A DNA stretch of 64,000 bases, taken from NCBI GenBank assembly GCA_964388485.1, contig CAYMAS010000006.1, forward strand, positions 57,648-121,647. Reading direction: 5' to 3'. The notes beneath the pieces are model-generated. The model was not told the origin of the DNA. It searched no databases and worked only from the letters and a program-made list of their open reading frames with translations. This document shows, piece by piece, positions 1 to 8,247 of this stretch. Origin of the DNA: JBCDKH01 sp964388485 (GTDB taxonomy: Bacteria; Planctomycetota; Phycisphaerae; Tepidisphaerales; Tepidisphaeraceae). The first letter of the stretch is position 1. The number at the start of each line of letters is the position of its first letter. Made by a program: the position numbers and the translations under genes.

Positions 1-71
1 ATGCCGATGACGACCAACAGCTCGACGAGCGTGAAGCCGCGGCGTGGGAAGAAAAGACGGTTCTCGTACAC
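1..71 (-). CDS. Pseudopilin, type II/IV secretion type (5' part only)
   Basis: Only the N-terminus is in the window; the gene runs off the left edge. The readable 23 residues begin with GTG and contain a class III (prepilin) leader: a short basic stretch ending PRRG, then FTLVELLVVI, the start of the hydrophobic pilin helix. Prepilin peptidase is expected to cut after the G and methylate the F. The GTG start was chosen because GAGGAGG lies at a normal ribosome-binding distance upstream. In planctomycetes such genes often encode H-x9-DG pseudopilins of the DUF1559 kind, but the body of the protein cannot be seen, so the subtype is inference. It follows a PEP-CTERM gene on the same strand after about 100 bases. 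Confidence 0.8.
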   Translation of the reverse strand, partial: MYENRLFFPRRGFTLVELLVVIG

Positions 72-172
72 GGAAGCCTCCTCAGATGATAGGATCAAAT
101 GGCAATTCCTCCCCCAACAGCCGAGGCTCGCAAATACGCAAGCCTGAGCTTCTCAGATTCAATGTCCAGCTA

Positions 173-928
173 CTACATTGGCTTGCGACGACGGGCCGCC
201 AGGGTGAAGAGGCCGACGCCGGCAAGTGACAAAGTGGCTGGCTCCGGCACGACGGCGTTGGAAGTCACAACAACATTGTCAACATAGACGTCCCCCGTGT
301 TGCCACCGCCGACCAAGCCGAACTCCAGTTTGTCGAAGATCAGCGGACTGATCCGGTCGACGCCGAACTCTCCAACCTTCGAGAGGCGCGGCGTATCACC
401 GTTGAAGCTTGCGCTCAACTGGAATTCCATTGCCGAGATGACCTCGAGGCGGAGCGTGGTGCTCTGGGCACTGGTGCCGCTTTGGATCGTGTCGAAGCGG
501 CCGTCGTTGTCGCCGCGCCCTTCGTAGACGAATTTGCCCTGATTGTTGCCAGCTGTCGGATCGAAGAGCATGCCCGTGCTGAGCCCGTTGCCCCCGAAGG
601 TCAGTTGCACGCCGTCTCGAACGTCCTTCATCGACGCGAGCCGGTAGTCGAGCTCCACCTCGATGAAGTCGCCGATGCCTGCCAATGAGACGGACTCGAA
701 GTCGCGGATGATGACCCGGTTGTTGGAGATCGACGAGTAGAGCAGCGCGTTCCCGTCCAGCATCGCCGAGCCGTCCGTGACCACCGTGGCGGTCACCTGC
801 ATGTCCATTGGGACGTAGCCCGGATTTATTCCGGCATCGAATGTGTCATCCACCAGGATGGCGGCGGATGCGGGGACAACGGCTGCGACGACGGCACCAA
901 GAGCGAGCGATAGCGGGAACGACTGCAT
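173..928 (-). CDS. PEP-CTERM sorted extracellular protein
   Basis: A 251-residue exported protein. The N-terminus is a signal peptide (hydrophobic ALGAVVAAVVPASAA). The C-terminus is a complete PEP-CTERM sorting signal: VPEPAT, a hydrophobic helix (LSLAGVGLFTLAA), then RRRKPM. In PEP-CTERM systems this tail is recognised by an exosortase in the inner membrane, cleaved, and the protein is released or anchored outside. The middle (about residues 25-220) looks like an all-beta, lectin or LamG-type fold (many alternating Gly/Asp/Val stretches, few charged helices), but no specific family is recognised. The ATG at 928 has a strong GGAGG site just upstream. It is divergent from the LacI regulator at 1097, which may control it. 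Confidence 0.85.
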   Translation of the reverse strand: MQSFPLSLALGAVVAAVVPASAAILVDDTFDAGINPGYVPMDMQVTATVVTDGSAMLDGNALLYSSISNNRVIIRDFESVSLAGIGDFIEVELDYRLASMKDVRDGVQLTFGGNGLSTGMLFDPTAGNNQGKFVYEGRGDNDGRFDTIQSGTSAQSTTLRLEVISAMEFQLSASFNGDTPRLSKVGEFGVDRISPLIFDKLEFGLVGGGNTGDVYVDNVVVTSNAVVPEPATLSLAGVGLFTLAARRRKPM

Positions 929-1053
929 GGGTTTCCTCCAGAAACAAGCTTCGACATCGCCCCTCGAGTCGCGGTCGCGTCACGTGACGCTGCGACAGGC
1001 GATCTCCTCGTGCCAGAACTGTACCTCACTCCGCCACTCCCTGCAACCCGTCT

Positions 1054-1075
1054 GCAACAACTTTGCAATTGTTGC
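1054..1075. promoter_or_regulatory. Candidate LacI-type operator (inverted repeat)
   Basis: In the 168-base gap between the divergent PEP-CTERM gene and the lacI-type gene lies GCAACAA, 8 bases, TTGTTGC, a perfect 7-base inverted repeat ending 21 bases before the regulator's ATG. TTGCAA sits in the spacer, and the heptamer CTGCAAC occurs twice just upstream (1041 and 1052). LacI-family regulators bind palindromes and often control themselves and the adjacent gene. Assignment as operator is inference from position and symmetry. Confidence 0.4.
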
Positions 1076-1096
1076 GTGCTAGACTCCGAGCAGGCG

Positions 1097-2101
1097 ATGC
1101 CGACGGTCAAGCAGATAGCCGAGCAGCTCGATATCTCCAGCGCCACCGTTTCACGCGTCCTCAACAGCCGGCCGGGCATCGCGGCGGCGACACGGCAGCG
1201 GGTTTTGGATGCCGCTCGGGATCTGGGCTTTCATCGCGACGCGGGCCTGCGGCAGTCGCGGTATCTCGGCTTTGTGCATCCGCTCGGAAAGTTCAACGGC
1301 AGCCTCGGCGACTACCACAGCAGCGTCATCGGCGGGCTCGGAACGGTGTTCGGCCGCTATCGGTACGACCTCGCTCTGGTCGACCCATATCGTGACAAGC
1401 GGCCGGACGAGAGCTTCTCCGAGTTCTTCCTCCGCAAACAACTGCACGGCCTTGTCATCCAGATCCGCCCGGAGAACGAGAAAACGGTGCTCGCGATCGC
1501 AGATGAACGCCTGCCAGTCGTCCTGATCGCCAGCGACCTGCAGCACGAAGCGCTCTGCTCCATTCACGTCGACTCCGCTCGCGGCTATGAGGAGGCGGTA
1601 GAGCACTTGTTCCATCTCGGCCACCAGCGCATCGGCTACGTCTCCCGCGTCTCCGACGACTTCGACCACACGGAGCGGGTCGACGGCATCCGCCGGGCGA
1701 TGTCGCGACTCGGCCTCGAGCAGCGTGAGGAGTGGCATTACACCTGCGAAGCGGAAGGCCGTGCCGGCGAGAGCGTGATCCGCCGCATGATGACGCTGCC
1801 CGAGCGGCCGACCGCGATGCTCTTCACCGACGTCATGCCCGGTCTGGGCGCGGTGCGGGCCTGCAACGCGATGGGCATGAAGCTGCCGGACGATCTGAGC
1901 ATCGTCGGCTTCGATGATGCTTCGCGGCGTTATGACCTGTCGCCGACGGTCTCTTGCGTCTGCCAGAACGCGCTCAAGCTGGGCGAGGAGGCGGCGAGCA
2001 TGTTGGTGCAGTTGCTGGCGGAAGAAATCGACGTGCCGCTTCGCAAGTCGCTGCCCGCGACCTTCGAAGTTTGCGGCACCACGGGACCTGCTCCTGACTG
2101 A
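1097..2101 (+). CDS. LacI-family transcriptional regulator
   Basis: A 334-residue regulator. Residues 2-50 are the LacI helix-turn-helix and hinge: TVKQIAEQLDISSATVSRVL, then NSRPGIAAATRQRV. Residues 55-330 are the periplasmic-binding-protein-like effector domain, with the family's usual landmarks: GYEEAVEHLFHLGHQRIGYV in the middle and LSIVGFDDA near the end. It probably binds a sugar or sugar derivative, but the ligand is not readable. The frame is open upstream, but the ATG at 1097 is chosen because the family begins directly with this helix. A candidate operator lies just before it, and it is divergent from the PEP-CTERM gene. Planctomycetes carry many such regulators beside secreted-protein genes. 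Confidence 0.93.
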   Translation: MPTVKQIAEQLDISSATVSRVLNSRPGIAAATRQRVLDAARDLGFHRDAGLRQSRYLGFVHPLGKFNGSLGDYHSSVIGGLGTVFGRYRYDLALVDPYRDKRPDESFSEFFLRKQLHGLVIQIRPENEKTVLAIADERLPVVLIASDLQHEALCSIHVDSARGYEEAVEHLFHLGHQRIGYVSRVSDDFDHTERVDGIRRAMSRLGLEQREEWHYTCEAEGRAGESVIRRMMTLPERPTAMLFTDVMPGLGAVRACNAMGMKLPDDLSIVGFDDASRRYDLSPTVSCVCQNALKLGEEAASMLVQLLAEEIDVPLRKSLPATFEVCGTTGPAPD

Positions 2102-2158
2102 GTCGCCCTGGCGGAGTGCGGCCGGATAGTGTTCCTGATCCAACTCTGGAGAAGGACC

Positions 2159-3235
2159 ATGAAACTGACCTGCTTTTCGAACCCCTGTGCTGTCGCTTCG
2201 GCGGCTGCGTTATCCATCGCCCTCGCCAACGGCGGGTGCCAGACCGGCGAAGCTGATCCTGCACCGCGATCTGTAGCGGAGTCTCCAGCCGTTGAAGGTC
2301 TGGAGTCCACACGATGGCAAGGCTGGGAGGCGATTCGGCTCGCAAATGACGAGGTAGAAGTTATCGTCGTGCCGAGCATCGGTCGGGTTATGTCCTTCAG
2401 TCGCGTCGGCAGCGGCGAGAGCGGCAACGTCCTGTGGACGAACCCGACGTTGTTCGGACAGCCGTTCGACGGCACCGCCGAGTGGCAGAACTTCGGCGGC
2501 GACAAGCTCTGGCCCTGGCCGCAGAACGGTGAAAAGGGATGGGAAGGCGAGTACGGCGCCAACTGGCCCCCGCCGGAGCCGTTCCGCAACGTCGCCTGGT
2601 CCGCCCGGCCGACGGACGATGGCATCACGCTATTCCTTGAAGCCGCCACGACCGGCTACGACTTCGACTTGCAGCGTGACATCCGACTCCAAAACGGCTC
2701 CGTCGTCATTACTTCGACCCTGGTTCCTGCAGTCGATGACCCACGTTCCTGGTCGGCATGGCACGTCACACAGATCCCGAGGCCTCGTAGCACGGTCGTG
2801 ATCCTCGGAAATCGAGATGCCGATTTGCAAGCCGCCTCCATGGCTGACGACCTGTCACTGCTGAGCGACTTCATCAGTCCGCTCGAACCCGTCAATGGTC
2901 GTCAAGCCGCTACCGTCGTACCGCTGGAAGGGTCGTACAAAGCCGGCTTCACGAGCACTGTGCTTGCGGCAGGCGTGGAGACGGACGATCCGGTGATCTT
3001 CCTGCAGGAGGTCACGGACATGAGCGACGGCACTGACCTCCTGGAGACGGATCGGGCACAAATCTACGTCTCGCCTGCCGACACTGGCGAACTGGTGCCT
3101 TGGACGGAGCTCGAATTCGCGTCGCCGCTGGGGGAGAACCCGTCGCTGACGGTGCGTTGGACCCTGCTCGATGCCGAGGACGTGACGGATCCGCAGGCCG
3201 TGGCCGGGCAGGTGGCAGAGCATCTGTCCCGGTGA
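2159..3235 (+). CDS. Exported DUF4380-like protein (possible lipoprotein)
   Basis: A 358-residue protein starting at an ATG preceded by GGAG. The N-terminus is a signal peptide (MKLTCFSNPCAVASAAALSI) leading to NGGC near residue 27. This is only an approximate lipobox, so lipid attachment is uncertain. The mature part matches the DUF4380 pattern: a strand-rich start (VVPSIGRVMSFS), then the hallmark WQNFGGDKLWPWPQ, resembling a galactose-mutarotase-like supersandwich. Those folds bind carbohydrate; enzymatic activity is unproven. It follows the LacI gene by 57 bases on the same strand, so co-transcription is plausible. It ends at a hairpin terminator. Confidence 0.75.
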   Translation: MKLTCFSNPCAVASAAALSIALANGGCQTGEADPAPRSVAESPAVEGLESTRWQGWEAIRLANDEVEVIVVPSIGRVMSFSRVGSGESGNVLWTNPTLFGQPFDGTAEWQNFGGDKLWPWPQNGEKGWEGEYGANWPPPEPFRNVAWSARPTDDGITLFLEAATTGYDFDLQRDIRLQNGSVVITSTLVPAVDDPRSWSAWHVTQIPRPRSTVVILGNRDADLQAASMADDLSLLSDFISPLEPVNGRQAATVVPLEGSYKAGFTSTVLAAGVETDDPVIFLQEVTDMSDGTDLLETDRAQIYVSPADTGELVPWTELEFASPLGENPSLTVRWTLLDAEDVTDPQAVAGQVAEHLSR

Positions 3236-3262
3236 GCCGCAAGGTTGAAGCCGTTCAACGAG

Positions 3263-3291
3263 AAAGCCCCGACACAGTGCCGGGGCTTCTT
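3263..3291. terminator. Rho-independent terminator between convergent genes
   Basis: AAGCCCCG, a 9-base loop, CGGGGCTT, followed by CTTCTTC on the plus strand. The stem is 8 base pairs and symmetric, so it can serve both the DUF4380-like gene (plus) and the giant surface-protein gene (minus). A terminator with the same AGCCCCG stem recurs at 21307. Confidence 0.75.
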
Positions 3292-3314
3292 CATCGTTGA
3301 CCAGGATCCGAGAA

Positions 3315-6300
3315 TCAGACTTCGACCGCACCGGCGGCCCGGCTGCCTTCGCCGTCACGCCAGCGGCCGTGGAAGTCGGTGAAGACACCGGCGTACTCGC
3401 TGCCGATGGTCGTTGCAGCACCGCCGGTCGGCTTGAACTCCTGGTTCAGCTGAACGTTCTCGAAGCGGTCGTCCCGCACCTGGCCGTAGTTGAGCCATTC
3501 CGACTTGCTGTGGAAGCCGGAGTTGCCCTCGCCCGTGCCGACCCAGACGACGCCGTCCGCCCACGCCATCACGTCGGCGTCGGCCCAGATATTGTCCTCG
3601 ATGGTCGAGAAGCCGTTGAGGTTGTTGGCCCGGATATCGACTAAAGCCGTACCGTGCGGGCCGATGAACAGCTCCGGTGCGACGTACAGGTTGTTCACCA
3701 ACGCGACGTTCTGCGTGCCCGACCAGATGCGAACGGCCCGGCCGTTCACGTCATTGTTGATGATCGTGTTGTTGACGATGTGCAGGTCCTTGACCGTGCG
3801 GTTGTACGAGGCTTCGTAGCCCTCGACGGTGATCACCGACGTGCCGTCCGATTGGATGACGTTGCTGCGAAGGTGAACATCTTCGGCACCGTGCTCGATG
3901 ATGAAGGTGCCGTAAACCTCGTTGGCCTCGTAGACCGCGTGCTTGAAGCGGGCCCAGGACTCACCGAGACCATCGGCATCGCCGAGAGGCCCGAGGCCGC
4001 TGCTGCCGTTGAGGCGGTTGCCGCTGGCATAGGCGTACTCACCCCGCTGGATGTTCAGGACACCCTTGGCCACGTCCCACTGGTCCCCCTGGTTGCGGCG
4101 GTCGATGTTGCCAAAATCGTTGTCATGGATGTTGATCCGGTAGCCGTGGCCGACGCGGACGATGTGCTCACGGGTGCTGTTGGGTGCCTCGTTGCCGACA
4201 ATCGTCCAGTCAGTGCCCTGGATCCAGGTGAAGTAGCGACGAAGGTCGGTCGTGCCCGGCACTTCGTTGTTCATCACGAGGACGCCCGTCGGGCTGGAGT
4301 TGCCGTTAATGACGTCGCCGACGTTGTTGAACTTCGAGTCGATGACCGTGATGTTCTTGCCCGACGGCTGGATCGCCGACGGCACACCATGGCCGCTCGT
4401 GTCAAAGTGCGGCGTGGTGAAGGTCACGTCGCGGATCGTCAGACCCTCACGATCGCTGTCGAACCAGAGCATCGTCTTGTTCTGCCAGTGGTCCCGTGGG
4501 TTCGTCCACAGAATCTTCGGCCGGTAGCCCGAGCCGTAGGCACCGAGGACGACGTTGTTCCGGTCGAGGTGAAGCGCGATGTCGGTCTCGAAGGTCTGAC
4601 CGCGATGAAGCAGGACGGCCGTGTTGTCCCCGACTTGGTCAAGACGCTGCATCGCCCGCTCGAGCGTGCGAATCGGCTGCGACGTGCTCATCCCGTCGTT
4701 GTTGTCGCTGCCCCACGGAGCCACGTAGATGCGGCTGCGGGTGTCGGCGGAGACGTTGACGGTGTGCGTTTCGGTGTCAAAGCCACCGTCCTCGTTCCAG
4801 ACCTTGAGGGTCACGGTGTACGTGCCGGGCGTCTCGTAGAGGTGCGACGCGTTGAAGCCGACGAGGTTGTTGTACCGGCCATTCGGGTTGCCGAAGTCCC
4901 ACTCGTAGCGGGCGGTCGTGTCGTCGCCGCGACGCAGCGTCGTGTCCAGCGCATGGGCATGGAAGGACGAGCCGGCCATGATGTTCGAGCTTGTGGTCGG
5001 CGTGATGCGAGCGGTCGGGCTGACACCGTTGCTCGGCGGCGGGTTTGACGGCGGCTGGGGCGTTGACGGAGGATTCGGATTCGAAGGCGGCTGCGGCGGC
5101 GTGCTGCCGTCGGCGTCTGCGAACCGGACATAATCGAGGTTGGCCGCAAAGCCGCCGTCTTCCGCTTCGAAGGCCACCTTCACGACCTGCGTGCCTGCAT
5201 GGAGGTAGATGCGGCCGAGGCTCTGCTCGTTGTAGTTCGTCCAGCCGCTGTTGCTGATGGTGCCGACGGTGCTCTGCCCATCGACGTTGGTAACGACGAT
5301 CTTGCCGTTGCTGACAGCCGATGCGGCGTTGGCGTAAACGTCGTAGAAGCCGCCTTCCGTGACATCAACGGTGTAGTTGAGCCATTCGCCGTCCGTCGCC
5401 CAGCCGATGTTCGTGCGGCTGCCGGTGGTCTGCAGGTCAACGGCCTCCTTACCGCGAATGCTGGCGTTGCCCAGACGTTGCGAGGTGCTGTCGTTGTACG
5501 CGACTCCCTGGCCGCCCGTGTCGAACCGCTCAGCCTCAATGCGGCCGGGAACCTGCTGCGGATCGCCGTAGGCACCGCTGCTGCCGCCACCGTTGTTGTT
5601 ACCACCGTTGTTGCCGCCACCGCTGCTGTTGCCAGTGCGGTCGAACTCGATCCAATCGAGGTCGGCAACGTAGCCGTCACTGCCGCCCTCGAAGCTGACC
5701 CGGAGGACGTGCTCGCCACTGGAGAGGTCGACGTTGCCGAGCGTGTACGTGCCGAAGTTGCTCCAGCCGTCGCGGTCGATGTTGGATTCGACGCTTTGCC
5801 CAGCGATCTCCGCCTTGATGCGACCGTTCCAGGCACCGCTGGAAGCACGGACCTTGATGTCGAAGCGACCACCGTTGCCGGCATCGACGGTGTACTCGAC
5901 CCATTCGCCGGGGCTCGCCCAGCCGATCGCCGAATCGTTGCCGCTGAGATCGACCCCGGTGCCGCGGAAGTTGCCACCACCACGGTCCCAGTCGGCGTCC
6001 TTGTCGTAAAATGCGACGTTCTGGCCGCCGTTGTCGTAATGCTCCGCCTCGATTCGCGTCGGCAGATCGGCGGCACCCTGGTAGGGGCTCTGGTCACCGT
6101 TGTTGTTGCTGCCGCCTGGAGCCGAGATTGTGCCGTCGACGCCGTACTTCGTCTCGACATCGCTCGTCACGTCGTAGCCGCCGCGGGCATCGACATAGTC
6201 GTTCCCCGAGCCGCCGTGCACCGTGTCGTTGCCCGACCCGAGCAGGAACCGGTCATCGCCGCCCTTGCCGAAGGCCAGAACCGGAGTATCGATGCGGTAG

Positions 6301-6665
6301 TCGACGTTGAAGTCATCACGACCGCTGCCGCCGTCGAACGTGATCTGATCGACGCCGTGCTTGCCGTACCAGCCTTCGGACTGACCGTTGTTGAGGACGA
6401 CCTTGATGTGATCGCCGAAGTCCTGAACATCGACCGCGTTGTTGCCACTGTCGTGGCCGTCGATGTTGACGGTGCTGCCCGAGAGCGAAACGCCCGAGAG
6501 CATGCGACGCTGCTCGAGGTTTTCCAGGTTCATCGGAACGCCGTCGTCAAGGGCAAAGGCGGAAACCGCAGCATCGGCGGCTCTACGGCACGCGCTTTGC
6601 CCCCGGAGGCGGGAAGCGGCCAGCTTGGCCAGGCGGTCGGACCACAAGTTCGGCATCGTCGGCAT
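3315..6665 (-). CDS. Giant LEPR-xLL surface protein with two CBM6-like modules, PKD and beta-helix
   Basis: A 1,116-residue multidomain secreted protein. In order: a basic N-terminal leader (1-45); LEQRRMLSG at 50-58, a version of the LEPR-xLL motif found near the N-terminus of planctomycete extracellular proteins; GGxGxD-type calcium-binding repeats (about 110-165: GGSGRDD, GKGGDD, GSGND, GGSGND); a CBM6/CBM35-like module (203-341, IEAEHYD...GEWVEYTV...DLDWIEF); a Gly/Asn linker; a second such module (374-516); a Pro/Ser linker; a PKD domain (about 550-639, ending GTYTVTLKVWNEDGGFDTET); and a right-handed parallel beta-helix (645-1110) as in pectate lyase-like enzymes. The whole suggests binding and perhaps cleavage of polysaccharide outside the cell; no catalytic residues were identified. 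A hairpin terminator lies beyond its 3' end. Confidence 0.85.
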   Translation of the reverse strand: MPTMPNLWSDRLAKLAASRLRGQSACRRAADAAVSAFALDDGVPMNLENLEQRRMLSGVSLSGSTVNIDGHDSGNNAVDVQDFGDHIKVVLNNGQSEGWYGKHGVDQITFDGGSGRDDFNVDYRIDTPVLAFGKGGDDRFLLGSGNDTVHGGSGNDYVDARGGYDVTSDVETKYGVDGTISAPGGSNNNGDQSPYQGAADLPTRIEAEHYDNGGQNVAFYDKDADWDRGGGNFRGTGVDLSGNDSAIGWASPGEWVEYTVDAGNGGRFDIKVRASSGAWNGRIKAEIAGQSVESNIDRDGWSNFGTYTLGNVDLSSGEHVLRVSFEGGSDGYVADLDWIEFDRTGNSSGGGNNGGNNNGGGSSGAYGDPQQVPGRIEAERFDTGGQGVAYNDSTSQRLGNASIRGKEAVDLQTTGSRTNIGWATDGEWLNYTVDVTEGGFYDVYANAASAVSNGKIVVTNVDGQSTVGTISNSGWTNYNEQSLGRIYLHAGTQVVKVAFEAEDGGFAANLDYVRFADADGSTPPQPPSNPNPPSTPQPPSNPPPSNGVSPTARITPTTSSNIMAGSSFHAHALDTTLRRGDDTTARYEWDFGNPNGRYNNLVGFNASHLYETPGTYTVTLKVWNEDGGFDTETHTVNVSADTRSRIYVAPWGSDNNDGMSTSQPIRTLERAMQRLDQVGDNTAVLLHRGQTFETDIALHLDRNNVVLGAYGSGYRPKILWTNPRDHWQNKTMLWFDSDREGLTIRDVTFTTPHFDTSGHGVPSAIQPSGKNITVIDSKFNNVGDVINGNSSPTGVLVMNNEVPGTTDLRRYFTWIQGTDWTIVGNEAPNSTREHIVRVGHGYRINIHDNDFGNIDRRNQGDQWDVAKGVLNIQRGEYAYASGNRLNGSSGLGPLGDADGLGESWARFKHAVYEANEVYGTFIIEHGAEDVHLRSNVIQSDGTSVITVEGYEASYNRTVKDLHIVNNTIINNDVNGRAVRIWSGTQNVALVNNLYVAPELFIGPHGTALVDIRANNLNGFSTIEDNIWADADVMAWADGVVWVGTGEGNSGFHSKSEWLNYGQVRDDRFENVQLNQEFKPTGGAATTIGSEYAGVFTDFHGRWRDGEGSRAAGAVEV

Positions 6666-7084
6666 CGGCGGTGTCGGAAAAGGTTGAGGTTGAGTCGTAT
6701 CGAGGTCGGGCAGGACGGTGTGGCCGCCTGCTCTGGAACCGGCCCGTGCTCAAAAGCAGCGGCCCTTGTCCCTCATCGTGATACCGATCCCGGTCTCACG
6801 ATGAACGATGTCCGGGGAAGACATCGGTGAGTTGGCTTGCAGATCGCCTCGGTGTCGAAAACGACATCCGCGAACCCTCTGGGCCCTCTCGCCCTCCTGC
6901 CGAGGTATCGGCAGTCGGATGCGGCATGCTCGACTCGTTGGCCGGTGGTGCCGCTGATCCCTCCGCACGCGACACATGCCACCCGCAGCCGGTTAGGCGC
7001 GGGTGTGATAAAATTTCGTCGTATCGCGTCATCGTGTCGCGCCACGACGCGCAGCCCCCGCCGATCTGCCAAAAAGAGGCGCAG
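6666..7084. other. Intergenic region, no gene recognised
   Basis: About 420 bases between the start of the giant surface-protein gene and the rpmH terminator. Short open frames exist on both strands but none shows a family motif or a convincing ribosome-binding site. The usual rpmH neighbours (rnpA, yidC) are not here. An AT-rich patch (GATAAAATTT near 7008) could be part of a promoter, but no paired -35/-10 elements could be assigned with confidence. Confidence 0.5.
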
Positions 7085-7114
7085 CAAAAGACCGCCGACT
7101 CGCACATCGGCGGC
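7085..7114 (-). terminator. Rho-independent terminator of rpmH
   Basis: On the minus strand, GCCGCCGA, an 8-base loop, TCGGCGGT, then CTTTTGC: a strong GC stem followed by a short U run. It lies about 30 bases past the rpmH stop codon. Confidence 0.8.
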
Positions 7115-7144
7115 TAACGAACGGACATCGACCAGGAGCACCGT

Positions 7145-7279
7145 CTAGAGCGACGAAGCCTTCTGGCCGCGACGCCGACGGTTGTTGATAATCTTGCGAC
7201 CAGTCTTGGTCCGCATGCGTGAGCGGAACCCGAGCTTACGGGCTCGCTTGACCTTGCTGATTCGGTGCGGGTAGTGCAT
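7145..7279 (-). CDS. rpmH: 50S ribosomal protein L34
   Basis: A 44-residue, highly basic protein: MHYPHRISKVKRARKLGFRS, then RMRTKTGRKIINNRRRRGQK. This is the L34 signature, with the invariant GFRSRMRTKTGRKI-NRRRRGQ core. L34 is a small structural protein of the large ribosomal subunit. The open frame continues 28 codons upstream, but family length and the start of the conserved block place the ATG at 7279. In most bacteria rnpA and yidC follow rpmH; here a terminator follows at once. The rnc gene is divergent, 209 bases away. Confidence 0.97.
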   Translation of the reverse strand: MHYPHRISKVKRARKLGFRSRMRTKTGRKIINNRRRRGQKASSL

Positions 7280-7488
7280 CGTGTACTCCAACGGCAAAGC
7301 CGCGCCCGAAGCGGGCTGAGGTGACGGAAAGCCGCCTGAAGCGTGTCTTCGGCGGGCGGACACGGTAGACCCCTCCGTCGCCTTGTTCCACTTCAGCGAT
7401 CCTGGACGCGCTCATACGTCGATCTGACACCCCTGCAGGAGCAAGATCAGCGTATAGTCCAGCGGCAGCCTGGTCTGCTTCACCGCCC

Positions 7489-8247
7489 ATGACGGTTGAC
7501 AAAGCCGACATCCTCGAGAAGGCAGAGGCGATGCTCAAGCACTCGTTCCACGATCGCGACCTGCTCATCGAGGCGTTGACGCATTCCAGTGCCGCAACCG
7601 ACGTCTTGTCGAGCAATGAACGGATGGAGTTTCTCGGTGATAGTGTGCTGGAGCTTGTGATCTGCGACCGCCTGTACCACGATCACAAGTCGCTGCGTGA
7701 GGGCGATCTGACGACGATGAAGTCATCAATCGTCAGCCGCCGCACTTGTTCGCAGGTCGCTCGACAAACCGGGTTGATCGACTTGCTTCTGGTCGGCAAG
7801 GGCATCATCAACCGGCGGCAGATTCCCAGCTCGCTCGCGGCCAACGTCTACGAGAGCATCGTTGCGGCGCTCTACCTCGACGGCGGCTACGACGTGGCCA
7901 AGCGGTACATTCTCGAGACGATGGGCCCGCACATCGCCGCGGCCGCAGGCAGTGAACACGGTGACAATTACAAGGCGATGCTCCAGCAATACGCTCAGCG
8001 GGAGCTTCAGACCGTTCCACGTTATGAACTGCTCGACGAGAAGGGTCCGGATCACAGCAAATGCTTCGAGGTAGGCGTGACCATCGGTCAGGAACAATTT
8101 GAAGGTGCCTGGGGCCCGAACAAGAAGGTCGCCGAGCAGAAGGCCGCTATTGAGGCGTTGTACGATCTTGAAGTGTTGAGCGACGTGGAGCGTGGAGAGG
8201 CCCTGGGACAGGTAGACCACCTGATGCCGCAGGAACTGGAAGCTTGA
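7489..8247 (+). CDS. rnc: Ribonuclease III
   Basis: A 252-residue double-strand-specific endoribonuclease for rRNA and other structured RNA processing. The catalytic domain (about 5-150) contains the signature NERMEFLGDSVLEL at 43-56, giving metal-binding E47 and D51, and E122 in the second acidic cluster (ANVYESIVAALYLDGG). The first position of that cluster, Asp in E. coli, is N119 here, a substitution seen in other RNase III proteins. A double-stranded RNA-binding domain follows (about 157-230), ending GPNKKVAEQKAAIEAL. Length is normal for the family with a short C-terminal extension. It converges on coaB with no gap: the rnc stop is at 8247 and the coaB stop at 8248. Confidence 0.96.
   Translation: MTVDKADILEKAEAMLKHSFHDRDLLIEALTHSSAATDVLSSNERMEFLGDSVLELVICDRLYHDHKSLREGDLTTMKSSIVSRRTCSQVARQTGLIDLLLVGKGIINRRQIPSSLAANVYESIVAALYLDGGYDVAKRYILETMGPHIAAAAGSEHGDNYKAMLQQYAQRELQTVPRYELLDEKGPDHSKCFEVGVTIGQEQFEGAWGPNKKVAEQKAAIEALYDLEVLSDVERGEALGQVDHLMPQELEA

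Noticed and set aside
5199..6830. A 543-codon plus-strand frame across the giant LEPR-xLL gene
   Set aside because: Antisense to a protein with several recognised domains; the translation is Val/Ala-rich with no signature.
6773..7141. Possible rnpA (RNase P protein) next to rpmH
   Set aside because: The frame lacks the RnpA RNR-motif and its first third covers the hairpin terminator of rpmH.
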